This document shows positions 24,301-29,100 of a stretch of 64,000 bases of DNA, one piece after another. Position 1 is the first letter of the stretch. Each line of letters begins with the position of its first letter. Made by a program: the position numbers and the translations under genes. The stretch lies in NCBI RefSeq assembly GCF_009758205.1, contig NZ_WRXN01000003.1, positions 248,001-312,000 on the forward strand. The letters are read 5' to 3'. This DNA is from Chitinophaga tropicalis (GTDB lineage: Bacteria > Bacteroidota > Bacteroidia > Chitinophagales > Chitinophagaceae). The notes below the pieces were generated by a model. The model was not told the DNA's origin. It saw only the letters and a program-made list of their open reading frames with translations, and searched no databases.

Positions 24301-25932
24301 AAGCAATTACTGGGTTTAGCTATAGCCAATGTAAGCCAGGTGGCTTATGCGCCCCCCGGAAACCTTGCAGAAGAGCAACTGGTAGCTGTGTGGCAGGATA
24401 TATTGGGTCTTGAGAAGATAGGTGTACAGGACAATTTCTTTGAGCTGGGCGGTAATTCTATTATCACTATACAGGTAGTAAGCCGCTATCGCCGGCTTGG
24501 GCATGATATCCTGGTCAGTGATCTGTTCACCTACCAGACCATAGCCCGTATAGTGCAGGCTATAAAAGACAGAGCGCATACGGCAGATACATTGGAGGAC
24601 CAGCAGCAGCAAGCGGGAAAATGTGAGCTTACCGCCACGCAGAAATGGATAGTGGCGGCATATAGAAACCAGCTGCCGTTGTACGCTGTACCATTATTAT
24701 TATCTGTTCATAAGCGGATATCTGCAGAACGGCTGAGCAGCGCTATTCAGCAATTAGCACAGCATCATGACAGTCTGCGTTTTATTTACAGCAGGGATGA
24801 GGCTGGAAATGTAGAACAGTTCTATGCCGATGAAATTTCTCCTCTCATACTGGCGGAGGGTTACCCTGACCAGGCACAGCAACTGTTATTCCGTGAAACG
24901 GGAGCTGGTGTTGTAACGGCTGTTAAAGCAGCATTGTTCCGGACGCCGGACCATGACCTGTACAACAGGTTGTTGCTGGCTGCTCATCCGCTGGCTATGG
25001 ACACTGTTTCCTGGAAGATATTACTGGAAGACCTGCAGGCGTTGCTGGGCAGTGACGAGGCTGTATTGCCAATGAAAACAGCTTCTTACCGCCGCTGGCA
25101 GAAGACGCTGGCCGGATATGCCCCTGAAGAGCGGGAGGTGGCAGCGGTGAGCCGATCTGAAGGTAATGGTGAGCAAGGACAATGTACCATTGGACTTAGC
25201 GCGGAGCTAACACATGCACTGCTTGAAGAGACAGGTATGGTATATAATACGGTAACTGAAGATATGCTGGTGGCAGCTTTAGCTGCTGCAATAGCAGAAG
25301 GGGAGCAAGAGCCTCAGGTAATAGGTGTGCTGCGTTCTGTAAGAACGGATGTGCTGACGGGTGTTGATATCAGTCGCTCGCCGGGGCAGCACACAGCTGT
25401 GTTCCCTGTACAACTGCGGAATATTACCTTATCCCAGCCCGGTGTAATGATAAAAAGCGTAAAAGAGCAGTTACGCCATGTGGCCGGCAATGTAGCCTGT
25501 TTTATGCCTGCGTCATATAAGGCATGCGGAGGGATATTGTTTAATGCAGATCAGACAGGAGAGCATCCGCTTAATGGCAACGGGTGGCTGACAATTGCAC
25601 CGGAATATAAAGGCAGGGTCAGTTATCCACCGGTAAATGCGCCGCTTAGTGTAAGCTATGGAGTCAGCTCAGGTAAACTTTCGGTCACTTTCGATTACTC
25701 TGCCCCGGATTATAATGAAACCATTATAGGAAAGCTGGCAGAGAATTACAGGAAAGCATTGGAGCTGCTGATAGCGCATTGCCTGCATCAGAAAGCATTG
25801 GGCATAAGAGAGCTTACACCTGCTGATTATGGCCTTTCAAATGAAATAAGCTACCAGGAGCTGGAAAGTTTCCTTAATGAGAAGGATGCGGCTTCCGGCA
25901 ACCAGGACCATGATGATATAATGATTTTTTAA
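6187..25932 (+). CDS. Five-module nonribosomal peptide synthetase with two N-methyltransferases and a degenerate epimerisation domain
   Basis: A 6581-aa multienzyme. Order: TubC-type docking domain (about 1-60); C-A-T; C-A(nMT)-T; C-A(nMT)-T; C-A-T; C-A-T-E*. Carrier serines are at about 1072, 2523, 3979, 5031 and 6091. All five C domains keep HHxxxDG (HHIAFDG or HHIAADG, first His at about 206, 1256, 2708, 4164 and 5217) and start with the same QERLW(F/L)ID(K/R)LQGS block, the L-accepting type. Hand-read A codes: DFWNIGMVH (Thr), DAFWVGGTF (Val), DATKVGEVG (Asn), DPEQIGKIT (unassigned), DVNLFAYVT (unassigned; nearest known code is Pro-like). Methyltransferases sit between A8 and A10 of modules 2 and 3, predicting N-Me-Val and N-Me-Asn. 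The terminal E domain has lost its catalytic His. The C-terminus ends DDIMIF, a probable docking tail for the next protein, whose start is 18 nt downstream. Start ATG follows a 68-bp gap. No frameshift is visible across 19.7 kb. Confidence 0.95.
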   Translation: MNTQIIESILDKARQNGISFFIEEDKLRIRIPKDVKIEPELWQLIDEWKSAIKSFLLLHGGDLPVSKDHIPHADISGSTPVRLSYAQERLWFIDKLQGSVQYHMPWVFRLHGTPDVAALEKAFREIVRRHEVLRTVVLEEDGIGYQRLLGYEDWKMGFYEAEEGNTVEGFIREQVQVPFDLQRDRMLRVTLVRETADSYILLLVVHHIAFDGWSVSILVNELQAFYRQFVHQVPAVLPALNIQYAGYATWQRQHPDNRQLASSLDFWKDKLSGLAPLELPGDYPRPPVQSVRGSVVEYVINSRLNEALQKLSREEGVTYFMTLLTAFKVLLHRYSGQADICIGTPVAGRRQKDTEGLIGFFVNTLALRNRVDPKETFLQLLKSIKQTTLEAFDNQDAPFEKVVEVIGAERDMSRNSIFQIVFAMQQEQQTGIDALDGIPLTMLRTTDISTKFDMELNVTVTAGGLKLELVYCRDIFKQETIERMLRHYENLLEVIARARQTQIGKMEMLAAEERTWLTVTCNAAEATYPSDKTLITLFEEQVQATPDNTAISHNGRTVTYKELNAQANRLAHYLLVHGIQKAQAIPVYMTRSVEMVVAFLGVLKAGGTYVPLESDLPEERAGYIFADTNAALIITDADYTARAGVQVINIHAHREKIAAALAEDPASSVSPEDPAYIIYTSGSTGKPKGVLISHRNIVRLLKTDKPLFDFREADVWAVFHSFSFDFSVWELFSPLCCGATAIIIDKHIAVDAFAFGELLLDKRVTVLNQTPSAFYNLQEAMLKQASPHYIRYVIFGGEALSPGKLEAWHEQYPDCELINMYGITEVTVHATFKKVDAALIREKISNIGLPIPTTQCYVLDSYQRPVPINVTGELCVGGDGVALGYLNQEALTAEKFIDNPFAPGKLYRSGDLARRLPNGDIEYIGRLDEQVKIRGYRIEPGEVENVLQGAPGVAQAIVIADRDDAGNTRLVAYVVAAPAFEQEEVNIFLRQQLPEYMLPAFIITIDQLPLTVNGKIDKKALPVPDVTRIAQGEYVAPRSELERKLAVIWQRILQVNKEIGIHDNFFHLGGHSLLVTRLVSAIRKEADAELSVRDIFLHPTISGITTLLQTTDARSLLPDVTPHTLEGRVPLSFAQERLWFIDKLQGSTQYHMPSVFRLRGTVDAASLEKAFRAILDRHEVLRTVISEADGIGYQETRSSESWELETVTYAELPDNDLLTGWLKERAGRPFNLSADYLLRATLLTGTEEHVLLVVIHHIAADGWSLPILMTELTALYNGFLYNGNAVLPALPVQYADYACWQRKYLEGAVMARQLQYWKGKLRDVSPVKLDTDYPRPLVQSRRGHIIHHNFDVTLGERLLALSRQEGVTLFMTLLTAFKILLYRYTRRTDICIGTAIAGRRQSVLEGLAGFFVNTLTLRSEVTGGVSFRELLRQVEAITLEAYENQDAPFEKVVEAIAGKREADANPLFNIMFALQNTPDIPATAMDGVLLTGAPLEDDTAVFDFVFDLKETATGLTLKFRYCADLFEAGTIERFIRHYSQLLEAVVANPDIQADKVLFATVDEQAMLRAQHVTIPAVTSIHASFKAAVLNWPDNVAVAYGDSSFTYRELDEKTSQLADYLLQKGVGREEMIPVYIDRSADLIVSIIAILKAGAVYVPVDTDNPQERTAYILRDTNARFVICNTESIRLSGIAAEQGITVINIGDEREQIAQCSVTAPDADIIPSALAYVMYTSGSTGQPKGVMVTHGNVVSLVKGTTFVNFQPGDVLLSTGAPSFDATTFEYWGMLLHGGKLIFAARDVLLENELLKALISGQQVNRIWFTASWFNQLVDWDISIFRNLQTVVAGGEKLSEDHVMRLQGEYPHLQIINGYGPTENTTFSLTYQIIPGRHTNIIPIGKPLEGRTAYVLGTEGELLPAGIPGELYVGGAGVARGYLNDAALTARKFIPDHISLQEGARLYKTGDMARLLPDGNIVYMGRIDDQVKIRGYRIEPGEVEMILAESNMVAACSVVAKTDGGGMPRLIAYFVPDPAVVKLTGKELYLKHVESWNELYETEYAQSDNTALADPAFNITGWNDSFTGKPIPAPQMREWLEDIRTLVLSHKPERVLEIGTGTGLVYYAIAPFIRQYTGTDFSGVVINQVRTHIAQQPDAYPDTTLQVCAAHEVTLPEHSDIDTIILNSIVQYFPGQEYLTTVIGNSIQLISGQGRIIIGDVRDNRLLKLFKARLLLDKAPGHLSLKDFQWTLDQEVLMEEELCFSPDYFYQLRELFPEITHVDIRWKKGDAENELNLYRYTVVLHVREERQLIRLEWIPWEQLPENPLQGEMVAIKGVPAFRLWRERLLDAGLKKNNMAVAADLKELFAAGNDDTVAVKDLLKAAVAGGYDYRLMPDKDPLKVNLLFYRQEPNGFVEQLYGAPSAAATANVPLFREISILFQRKIREEMLMKLPDYMVPVAFHAIQQLPLTANGKTDRRFLMAQEEASIAEKDNYQPPVTVTERNLAAIWQELLGSRRIGVHDNFFELGGHSLLATRVISAIRRKMDTEIRVKDLFLAPTIALLARKIDSAGRLSPLPPIIPEPAEGYIPLSYAQERLWLIDKLQGSVAYHMPWVFRLHGAVDVDALNNTFREIIRRHEALRTVLKDNNGIPYQQVISHEDWKLQYMPGLYFDSEASQEAYLQELVTAPFNLSEDYMIRVSLLRMSEQEHKLIVVLHHIAFDGWSLSVMVRELVALYRAFHRHIPLQLPAPAIQYRDYALWQHKYLRGAVMEEQLAYWKKRLSGLTSVYLPSDFPRMAIQSVRGKTIYFHIGQELGEALQALSHEENATLFMTMLAAFKVLLYRYTGQQDIGVGVAIANRTQEETESLIGFFVNALILRSQIDGALPFSDFLQQVKETTLEGYDNQDLPFEKIVETLSGKRDVVGNPLIQVMFVLQNTPDVPELELDNIVLSGELAEDNTSKFDLTFDLRPQKDGIEFRVEYCSDLFTDSTIRHLFRHYVNLLRGLVADRQAAIAALPLLDRQEEEHLLLEVNNTYKALPEVDSVTALFEEQVKLAPGNTAIIDAAERLSYQELNERANRLANYLRTAGVQEGALMPVCMERGADLIVAILATWKAGAAYVPVDPQFPLSRISWMLEDIAAPVMLCGAGFSLPAEVSKIVKLIIPGQLSAAIAAQPATTPAITMKAGRPAYVIYTSGSTGRPKGVIVSHYNLLNYLQSCVHRYMNSGATGAATALYLPFTFDAAVTSIFLPLISGRLLVIPEPGITDIFRSQVFRDNAPYDFLKMTPAHLQLLREIPSQAFTGRFVIGGEALNTGHIDFLLRGGNVEIINEYGPTEATVGCSIYTLTTRDAAADVLTVVPIGKPLDNVTLYILDGAGQLTPTGVPGELYIGGAGVAVGYLNNTQLTAERFIEGHPGKAPGARLYRTGDIVKRLPDGNIVYLGRADEQVKIRGYRVEPGEVENILNDSPDVIAACVVAKKDASDMNRLIAYLVPDSAALRAREQEMAIGQVESWKELYESAYGKSTASEADAEFDITGWADSFTGGAIPAIQMREWLDDITQVIRETNPRNVLEIATGMGLIYYALASHIHQYTGFDISSVAINRIRQHIDKQLRTYPDTRLFVGAAHEVRLPEESNIDTIILNSVIQYFPSAEYLSTVIDNCIGLLPGAGRIIIGDVRDLRLLKVFKARLMLEKMQGGVSRKEFEWMLEREMMNEEELCIAPDYFYDLQRIYPRIRHVDIRLKQGEAENELTLYRYTVILDVDGDQPEEEVQWMEWQEGQTRLFTDDIVGIKGAPAFRLYKESALSAGLNDPGINTVHELREYINREDKAAAKVRRILETASLLGYEYRLIPNEDPLKVDVLLSKVPLKGFVKEPYRIGERSAVSNIPLFREISLLLQKELREYAQQRLPEYMVPGLFHVLPFLPLTANGKVDRALLLTQEDIPVAAPRVQHVVVSNTGQTIMEIWQELLETAHIGPDDDFFELGGHSLLGVRVIAAIRKRLKVELSLQDLFVHTTISRLTAFIESSEQPLSVHTITVQPRKGDLPLSFAQERLWFIDRLQGSVQYQIPWVLRLTGKPDRAALTAAFVEIVRRHEVLRTLIREKDGVGYQYLAPAEEWEMPCKDISAIGGAGALQEYIAAWIERPFDLSANMMLRAELIRLSDEEHVLLVMIHHIAFDGWSVSVLVKELAELYRAGHAGRKPVLPAMVLQYADYAIWQRSYMQGEVLNNKLAYWKEQLRDVAPINLPLDFRRSARQSIKGHLISGVLSRELRDELLKLSHGEGTTLFMTLLTAFKVLLYRYTGQQDICVGTASAGRQYKEIEGLIGFFINTIALRSEVTGNISFRELLQQVKQTTLKAYEHQDVPFEKVVDALGVERDMSRNAVYQVQFLMQNTPEVEQFRLDDLEVAADYHEITTSRFDLNFSLTEIEEGIHINIVYCADLFLPETIHRLLAHYENLLWAAVRNTSSPVGQLSMLAQEEVQQLLVEFNNSAVPQPHRKTLVHLFEEQAVRTPDNTALVFEDTTLTYRELDRITNQLANYLRDRGIGNEKLVPICFDRSLEMVVAIIGILKAGAAYVPIDPEYPQERIAYMLEDTGATLALSTQQRSGLLAGKGKLDTITEIDILSPVIAGQPERPVTNELEDTDLMYIIYTSGSTGKPKGVLLEHRSLVNFVLHQSREFNILEDDRILQFYSYCFDPSVEQIFLPLINGASCVLIPDATRRDEDLFEAFLTKQRITHLQATPGFLNNLRADSYGGLRRVIAGGEICSIGLFEKWKHLVKFYNKYGPTETAITATEFPCPPDINTATATSIPIGRPVSNTRLYVLDENGGLVPVGVSGELYVGGIQLARGYLHLPELTREKFIADPFLEEPDARVYRTGDRVRWLPDGNVEYIGRMDDQLKIRGFRVEPGEVESVLRKAPAVLAAVVMGNEDKTGVKRLVAYIVPAEGYSRELVKEYVQAQLPDYMVPGIFMELEKMPFTTTGKVDKNALPEPDSSGLTADTYIAPRTPLEKGLAAIWEELLEIERIGIHDNFFELGGHSLLATRVVSVIRKRLQEELSVNDFFTHTTIATLAAHLETNEKKALLPAIRVQPRTEYIPLSFAQERLWFIDKLQGSVQYHMPWVFSLQGELDTRFIEAAFREIVRRHEVLRTVILDNNGIGYQAVMPAEDWNMTIIDEAVVLQQWTSIAEYFSAEILQPYDLSADMILKVYLVKRSATEHVLLTMVHHIAFDGWSVSILVKELTELYNSFKTKRPARLVSRSLQYADYAIWQRTYLEGDVLNSKLAYWKQQLKDVTPLELPADYRRSSRQSIRGSKISKVLDRSLKEQLLSVSQKEGVTLFMTMLAAFKVLLYRYTGQQDICVGTAIAGRQQQELESLMGFFVNTLALRSDINGASSFRELLQQVKQTTLDAYEHQEVPFEKVVEALGIERNLSRNAVFQVLFTLQNMPGTGRIELEGVTLIQEDNETLTSRFDIDMSITEFEDGIHVGIAYCSDLFEQSTIEKLFANYRQLLAAIAAAPETPVYALDMLDAAEKDKLLQLFNRTETAYEADKTVTDLFEGRVEQHPERVALVFEETTLTYRQLNEEVNQLAHYLRSLGVGCDDPVPLCVGRSPEMVISVLAILKAGGAYVPLDPAYPPERIAYMVKDSGARVVICSEEYRQLVDGIGEEAVIVNLESHRALIHEQPSVNPVRTSGPEHLVYIIYTSGSTGQPKGVALEHAALANLMYWHEEQVSRPGVKNVLQFASLNFDVSSNEIFSALCFGDTICLIREAVRHDMKALLEAVNTYRIQHLFIPYVVLKNFAGYATTESVYPQHLEVIFTAGEQLRLSDDIGELMLRSDARLLNYYGPSETHVVTSYEVTEEDYRARPLPPIGKPISNSTCYILGAQRELCATGVAGELFIGGIQLARGYWNRESLTAERFFVHRFDDGTVARLYATGDIARWLPDGNIEFLGRRDDQVKIRGNRVELGEVESVLQTCDYVQQCAVLAGQDTMGNRRLQAYIVPAGAFNRDSIVSWLKDRLPVYMIPDIMVELTALPLTANGKTDRKQLLGLAIANVSQVAYAPPGNLAEEQLVAVWQDILGLEKIGVQDNFFELGGNSIITIQVVSRYRRLGHDILVSDLFTYQTIARIVQAIKDRAHTADTLEDQQQQAGKCELTATQKWIVAAYRNQLPLYAVPLLLSVHKRISAERLSSAIQQLAQHHDSLRFIYSRDEAGNVEQFYADEISPLILAEGYPDQAQQLLFRETGAGVVTAVKAALFRTPDHDLYNRLLLAAHPLAMDTVSWKILLEDLQALLGSDEAVLPMKTASYRRWQKTLAGYAPEEREVAAVSRSEGNGEQGQCTIGLSAELTHALLEETGMVYNTVTEDMLVAALAAAIAEGEQEPQVIGVLRSVRTDVLTGVDISRSPGQHTAVFPVQLRNITLSQPGVMIKSVKEQLRHVAGNVACFMPASYKACGGILFNADQTGEHPLNGNGWLTIAPEYKGRVSYPPVNAPLSVSYGVSSGKLSVTFDYSAPDYNETIIGKLAENYRKALELLIAHCLHQKALGIRELTPADYGLSNEISYQELESFLNEKDAASGNQDHDDIMIF
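6415..9540 (+). other. NRPS module 2: C-A-T, predicted threonine
   Basis: The A domain has FDFSVWE, VLNQTPS, VIFGGEA and NMYGITEVTVHA, giving code DFWNIGMVH(K). This equals the standard threonine signature, so this is the best-supported specificity in the locus. Carrier serine is Ser1072 in HLGGHSLL. A threonine side chain could serve as the nucleophile for a depsipeptide ring; that is inference. Confidence 0.85.
9565..13870 (+). other. NRPS module 3: C-A-nMT-T, predicted N-methyl-valine
   Basis: FDATTFE, RIWFTAS, VVAGGEK and NGYGPTENTTF give DAFWVGGTF(K), the common valine code. An N-methyltransferase domain of roughly 400 residues (about 12310-13480) is inserted before the A10 lysine motif. 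It carries the SAM motif VLEIGTGTGL and an ILNSIVQYFP block. Carrier serine is Ser2523. Confidence 0.83.
13915..18230 (+). other. NRPS module 4: C-A-nMT-T, predicted N-methyl-asparagine
   Basis: FDAAVTS, DFLKMTPAH, FVIGGEA and NEYGPTEATVG give DATKVGEVG(K), close to the asparagine code DLTKxGEVGK. A second N-methyltransferase (about 16680-17820) is clearly paralogous to that of module 3. Its SAM motif reads VLEIATGMGL, with Ala for the first glycine. Carrier serine is Ser3979. Confidence 0.75.
18280..21390 (+). other. NRPS module 5: C-A-T, unassigned code DPEQIGKIT
   Basis: FDPSVEQ, HLQATPG, VIAGGEI and NKYGPTETAIT give DPEQIGKIT. I do not recognise this code. It belongs with modules 7 and 11 (DPEHIGKVS, DPEHIAKVS). 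The combination of Glu at position 239 and Lys at 322 suggests a polar or charged side chain. Carrier serine is Ser5031. Confidence 0.6.
21440..25850 (+). other. NRPS module 6: C-A-T-E*, unassigned code DVNLFAYVT, inactive-looking E domain
   Basis: FDVSSNE, HLFIPYV, IFTAGEQ and NYYGPSETHVVT give DVNLFAYVT. The arrangement with 'LF.P..' and 'SETHVV' is that of proline-type adenylation domains (DVQLIAHVV), but three positions differ. The carrier GGNSI (Ser6091) is of the type that precedes epimerases. The E domain that follows has HPLAMDT where HHxxxDG is expected. Confidence 0.55.
24620..25850 (+). other. Degenerate epimerisation domain (module 6)
   Basis: A full-length E domain (about residues 6145-6555) is recognisable from LTATQKW, the block preceding VSWKILLEDL, and the GVDISRSPG...FPVQL region. 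The catalytic HHxxxDG, however, reads H6267-P-L-A-M-D-T: the second His is Pro6268 and Gly is Thr6273. The E5 region (RxxPxxGxGYG) and E6 (FNYLGQ, here FNADQT) are also eroded. It is predicted not to epimerise. Confidence 0.75.
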
Positions 25933-25950
25933 CCCACTCAAAAGTCCAGT

Positions 25951-26130
25951 ATGGAGATCAAAGAGTTTCTGAAAAAACTTGCAAAGCATAATTTTTCTTT
26001 GATTGCAGATGGTAGCAAACTTATCCTGAAGGCAGATAAGAACAGGCTGACGGATGAAGACATCAATGCTGTAAAAAATAATAAAGAAGTAACTGACTAT
26101 ATCCGTAATAATAAAGAACTGCTGATAGAA
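25951..26130 (+). other. TubC-type N-terminal docking domain (two-module NRPS)
   Basis: Residues 1-60 (IKEFLKKLAKHNFSLIADGSK, then a Lys-rich helix) share the fold pattern of the docking domains that open the other two large NRPS proteins. Its expected partner is the DDIMIF tail of the five-module enzyme. Confidence 0.7.
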
Positions 26131-29100
26131 TATCTTTCCAATGCCGGTAAGCGGTCGGAGAATGTGGAGGCTATTTACCGGCTGAGCGCCTTGCAGGCAG
26201 GTATGCTGTTTCATAATCTTTATGAAAAGGAAACGGGTGCTTACCGTAACCAGCTGAAATGTGATCTTTATGGAGTAGATATTGCCGCTTTCCGTAAAAG
26301 CTGGCAGTTGTTGCTGGGCAGGCATAGTATTCTTCGCAGCAGTATTCATTATGATTCTTTCCGCATACCTGTGCAATGTGTGCACCAGGAAGTAGAAATG
26401 CCGGTGGAGATCATTGACTACAGGGAGCTGCAGGAGAGAGAGCAGCAGGATGCCGTGCAGGCCTATGAAGAGGACGACTACCGGAAGGGCTTTGACTTTA
26501 CCAAAGCCCCGCTTATGCGGGTGACCCTGCTCAGGCTTACTGATACACATTACCGGATGTTGTGGACTTCCCATCATATACTTTTTGATGGCTGGTCTAT
26601 GCCGGTATTAATGGAAGAATTCCTTACCGCGTATGATGCTTTTGTGAAGGGTACGGTACCTGCAACGATAGCGGAAGATTGCTATGAAGATTATATCCGC
26701 TATGTGGACAAGCGTGATAAAAAGCAGGAAGAAGCATACTGGAGGAAATACCTGGAGGGGATGGACCAGCCGGCATGGCTGCCATTCATACCTGCTTCAG
26801 CGCTGAGAAATAAAGGAGTGGCGGCATTCAGGCAGGATGTGTTGATGATAGACGAGCTGCTTACTTCGCGGATAGAGAATTATGCAAAGCGTCATCGTAT
26901 TACTGTAAACACTTTTATGCAGGGTGTGTGGTCGTTACTCCTGCATATATACACGGGAAAGCCTGATATAGCATTTGGCGTAGTAGTGTCCGGAAGGCCG
27001 GAAGACCTGCCGGAGGTAGAGCGGAGGGTAGGAATGTACATCAATACTTTACCGCTGAGGTCTGTATATCCTGCCGGCGGCCAGGTAACAGAGTGGTTGC
27101 AGGAATTGCAGCAGCAGCAAATGATGTCACGCAGGTTTCAATATACTCCGTTGAATGATATTCAGCGATGGTCTGCCGTTCAGGGAGACCTGTTTGACAG
27201 CATCATTGTATTCCAGAATTTTCCTGTAGCAAAAATAGTATCTGAAAGAGAGTGGCAACTGAAGGTGGAGAATATAGAGGGATTGGAACAAACGTCCAAC
27301 TACCCGTTGCTGCTGCGTTTTGTGTTGGACAAAGCCATTACGCTGAGGCTCATTTTTAAGGATGAATTGCTGGACCCTTTGTATGTAGAGCAGATCAAGC
27401 TGCACTTCGAAAAGGTAATGCTGCAGTTGCTGGCCTCTGACGAGTTGCTGGTAACAGATGTACGTATACCGGCAGCAGCGTTCAATTTTGCGAATAACGT
27501 AAGCGATGAGGAGGGGTATACGCTTGCCGGTCTGTTTGCTGAAAGAGTGAAGAGCACGCCGGAGGCCGTTGCCATTGTTGCGGGAGATGAGCAGATAACA
27601 TACAGGCAACTCAATGAAAAAGCTGAACGCCTGGCAACTGTACTGAAAAGCAAAGGTGTGGGGCCGGACGTAATTGTACCGGTTTGTACCGGCCGGACGC
27701 CTTATATGGTGGTAGCTATATTGGGAGTTTTGAAAGCAGGCGGGGCTTATGTGCCTCTTGATCCTGCTTACCCGGCAGACCGTACAGCGTTCATAGTTGC
27801 TGATACGGCAGCAAAGGTAGCGGTGGTGGAAAATACATATCAGGCTGCCTTTCAAAGTGCAGCCCCTGGTGTGGAGATAACAGATCCGGACAGCCCGGCT
27901 GCCGGGCAATATGAGGAAAGGGAGGTGTTGCCAGAGCAGCTTGCGTATGTAATATATACATCAGGATCGACCGGGAAGCCCAAAGGGGTAATGGTAGAAC
28001 ACCGCAATATTGTCAGCTTTATCAGGCATCAGCAGCAGGCGTTTGGCATTACACCTGATGATCGGATACTCCAGCTTACGAACTATTGTTTTGACCCGGC
28101 CACTGAACAGATATTTACAGCGCTTTTAAGCGGGGCCACGCTTGTATTATTACCTCAGCATATACTGCTGGACCCTGACCTGCTGGAGGACTTCCTGTAC
28201 CGGCAGCGGATCACTCATCTGCATGCTACACCTGGCATACTGCGAACTATAAAGCCAGGTAAATACAATGGGCTCAGGAGGGTGATTGCAGGGGGAGAGT
28301 TGTGCCGGAAGGAGCTGGTGGAGCAATGGAAGGGCATCTGCCGGTTTTATAACAAATACGGGCCTACGGAAGCGGCCGTTTCTGTGTCGCAATACCTCTG
28401 TAAAGAAGATGACCTGCTCAGGTATACTGCTACTGTTCCTATTGGCAGTGCGGTATCGGGAACGCAGCTGTACGTGCTTGATGAGAAGGGGCAGCCTGCC
28501 GGTGTTGGTGTAGCCGGTGAATTATATATTGGCGGAGCACAGGTGGCCAGAGGTTATCTTAACAATGAAAAGCTGACTGCCGAAAGGTTCCTGGCAGATC
28601 CTTTTCAAACGGGGGGCCGGATGTACCGTACAGGAGATATTGTACGCTGGTTGCCTGACGGCAACCTTGAGTATATTGGTCGCGCTGATGAACAAATAAA
28701 ACTACGGGGATACCGGGTAGAGCCAGGGGAAATAGAGCATGTGCTGGGCCAGGCCCCGGGCGTGGAGCAGTGTGCCGTGGTAGCGTCTGCCGATGAGCAG
28801 GGGAATATGCGGCTGACAGGGTATGTGGTGACCGCAGAGATACCTGATAAGGAGGCGATACTGGCATACCTGCAACGGCAGCTTCCTGCTTATATGATAC
28901 CTGCGCATATTGTAGACATTGAAAAGATACCGCTGAACATCAACGGGAAAACGGATAAGAAGGCACTGGCAGCGTTGGACAGCCAGGTGTTGGTAAGTGG
29001 TCATTATGAAGCTCCCGGCAATGAAACAGAGCAACATATGTGTGCCATCTGGCAGGATGTGCTGGGCGTGCCGCAGGTAGGTATCCTTGATAACTTTTTT

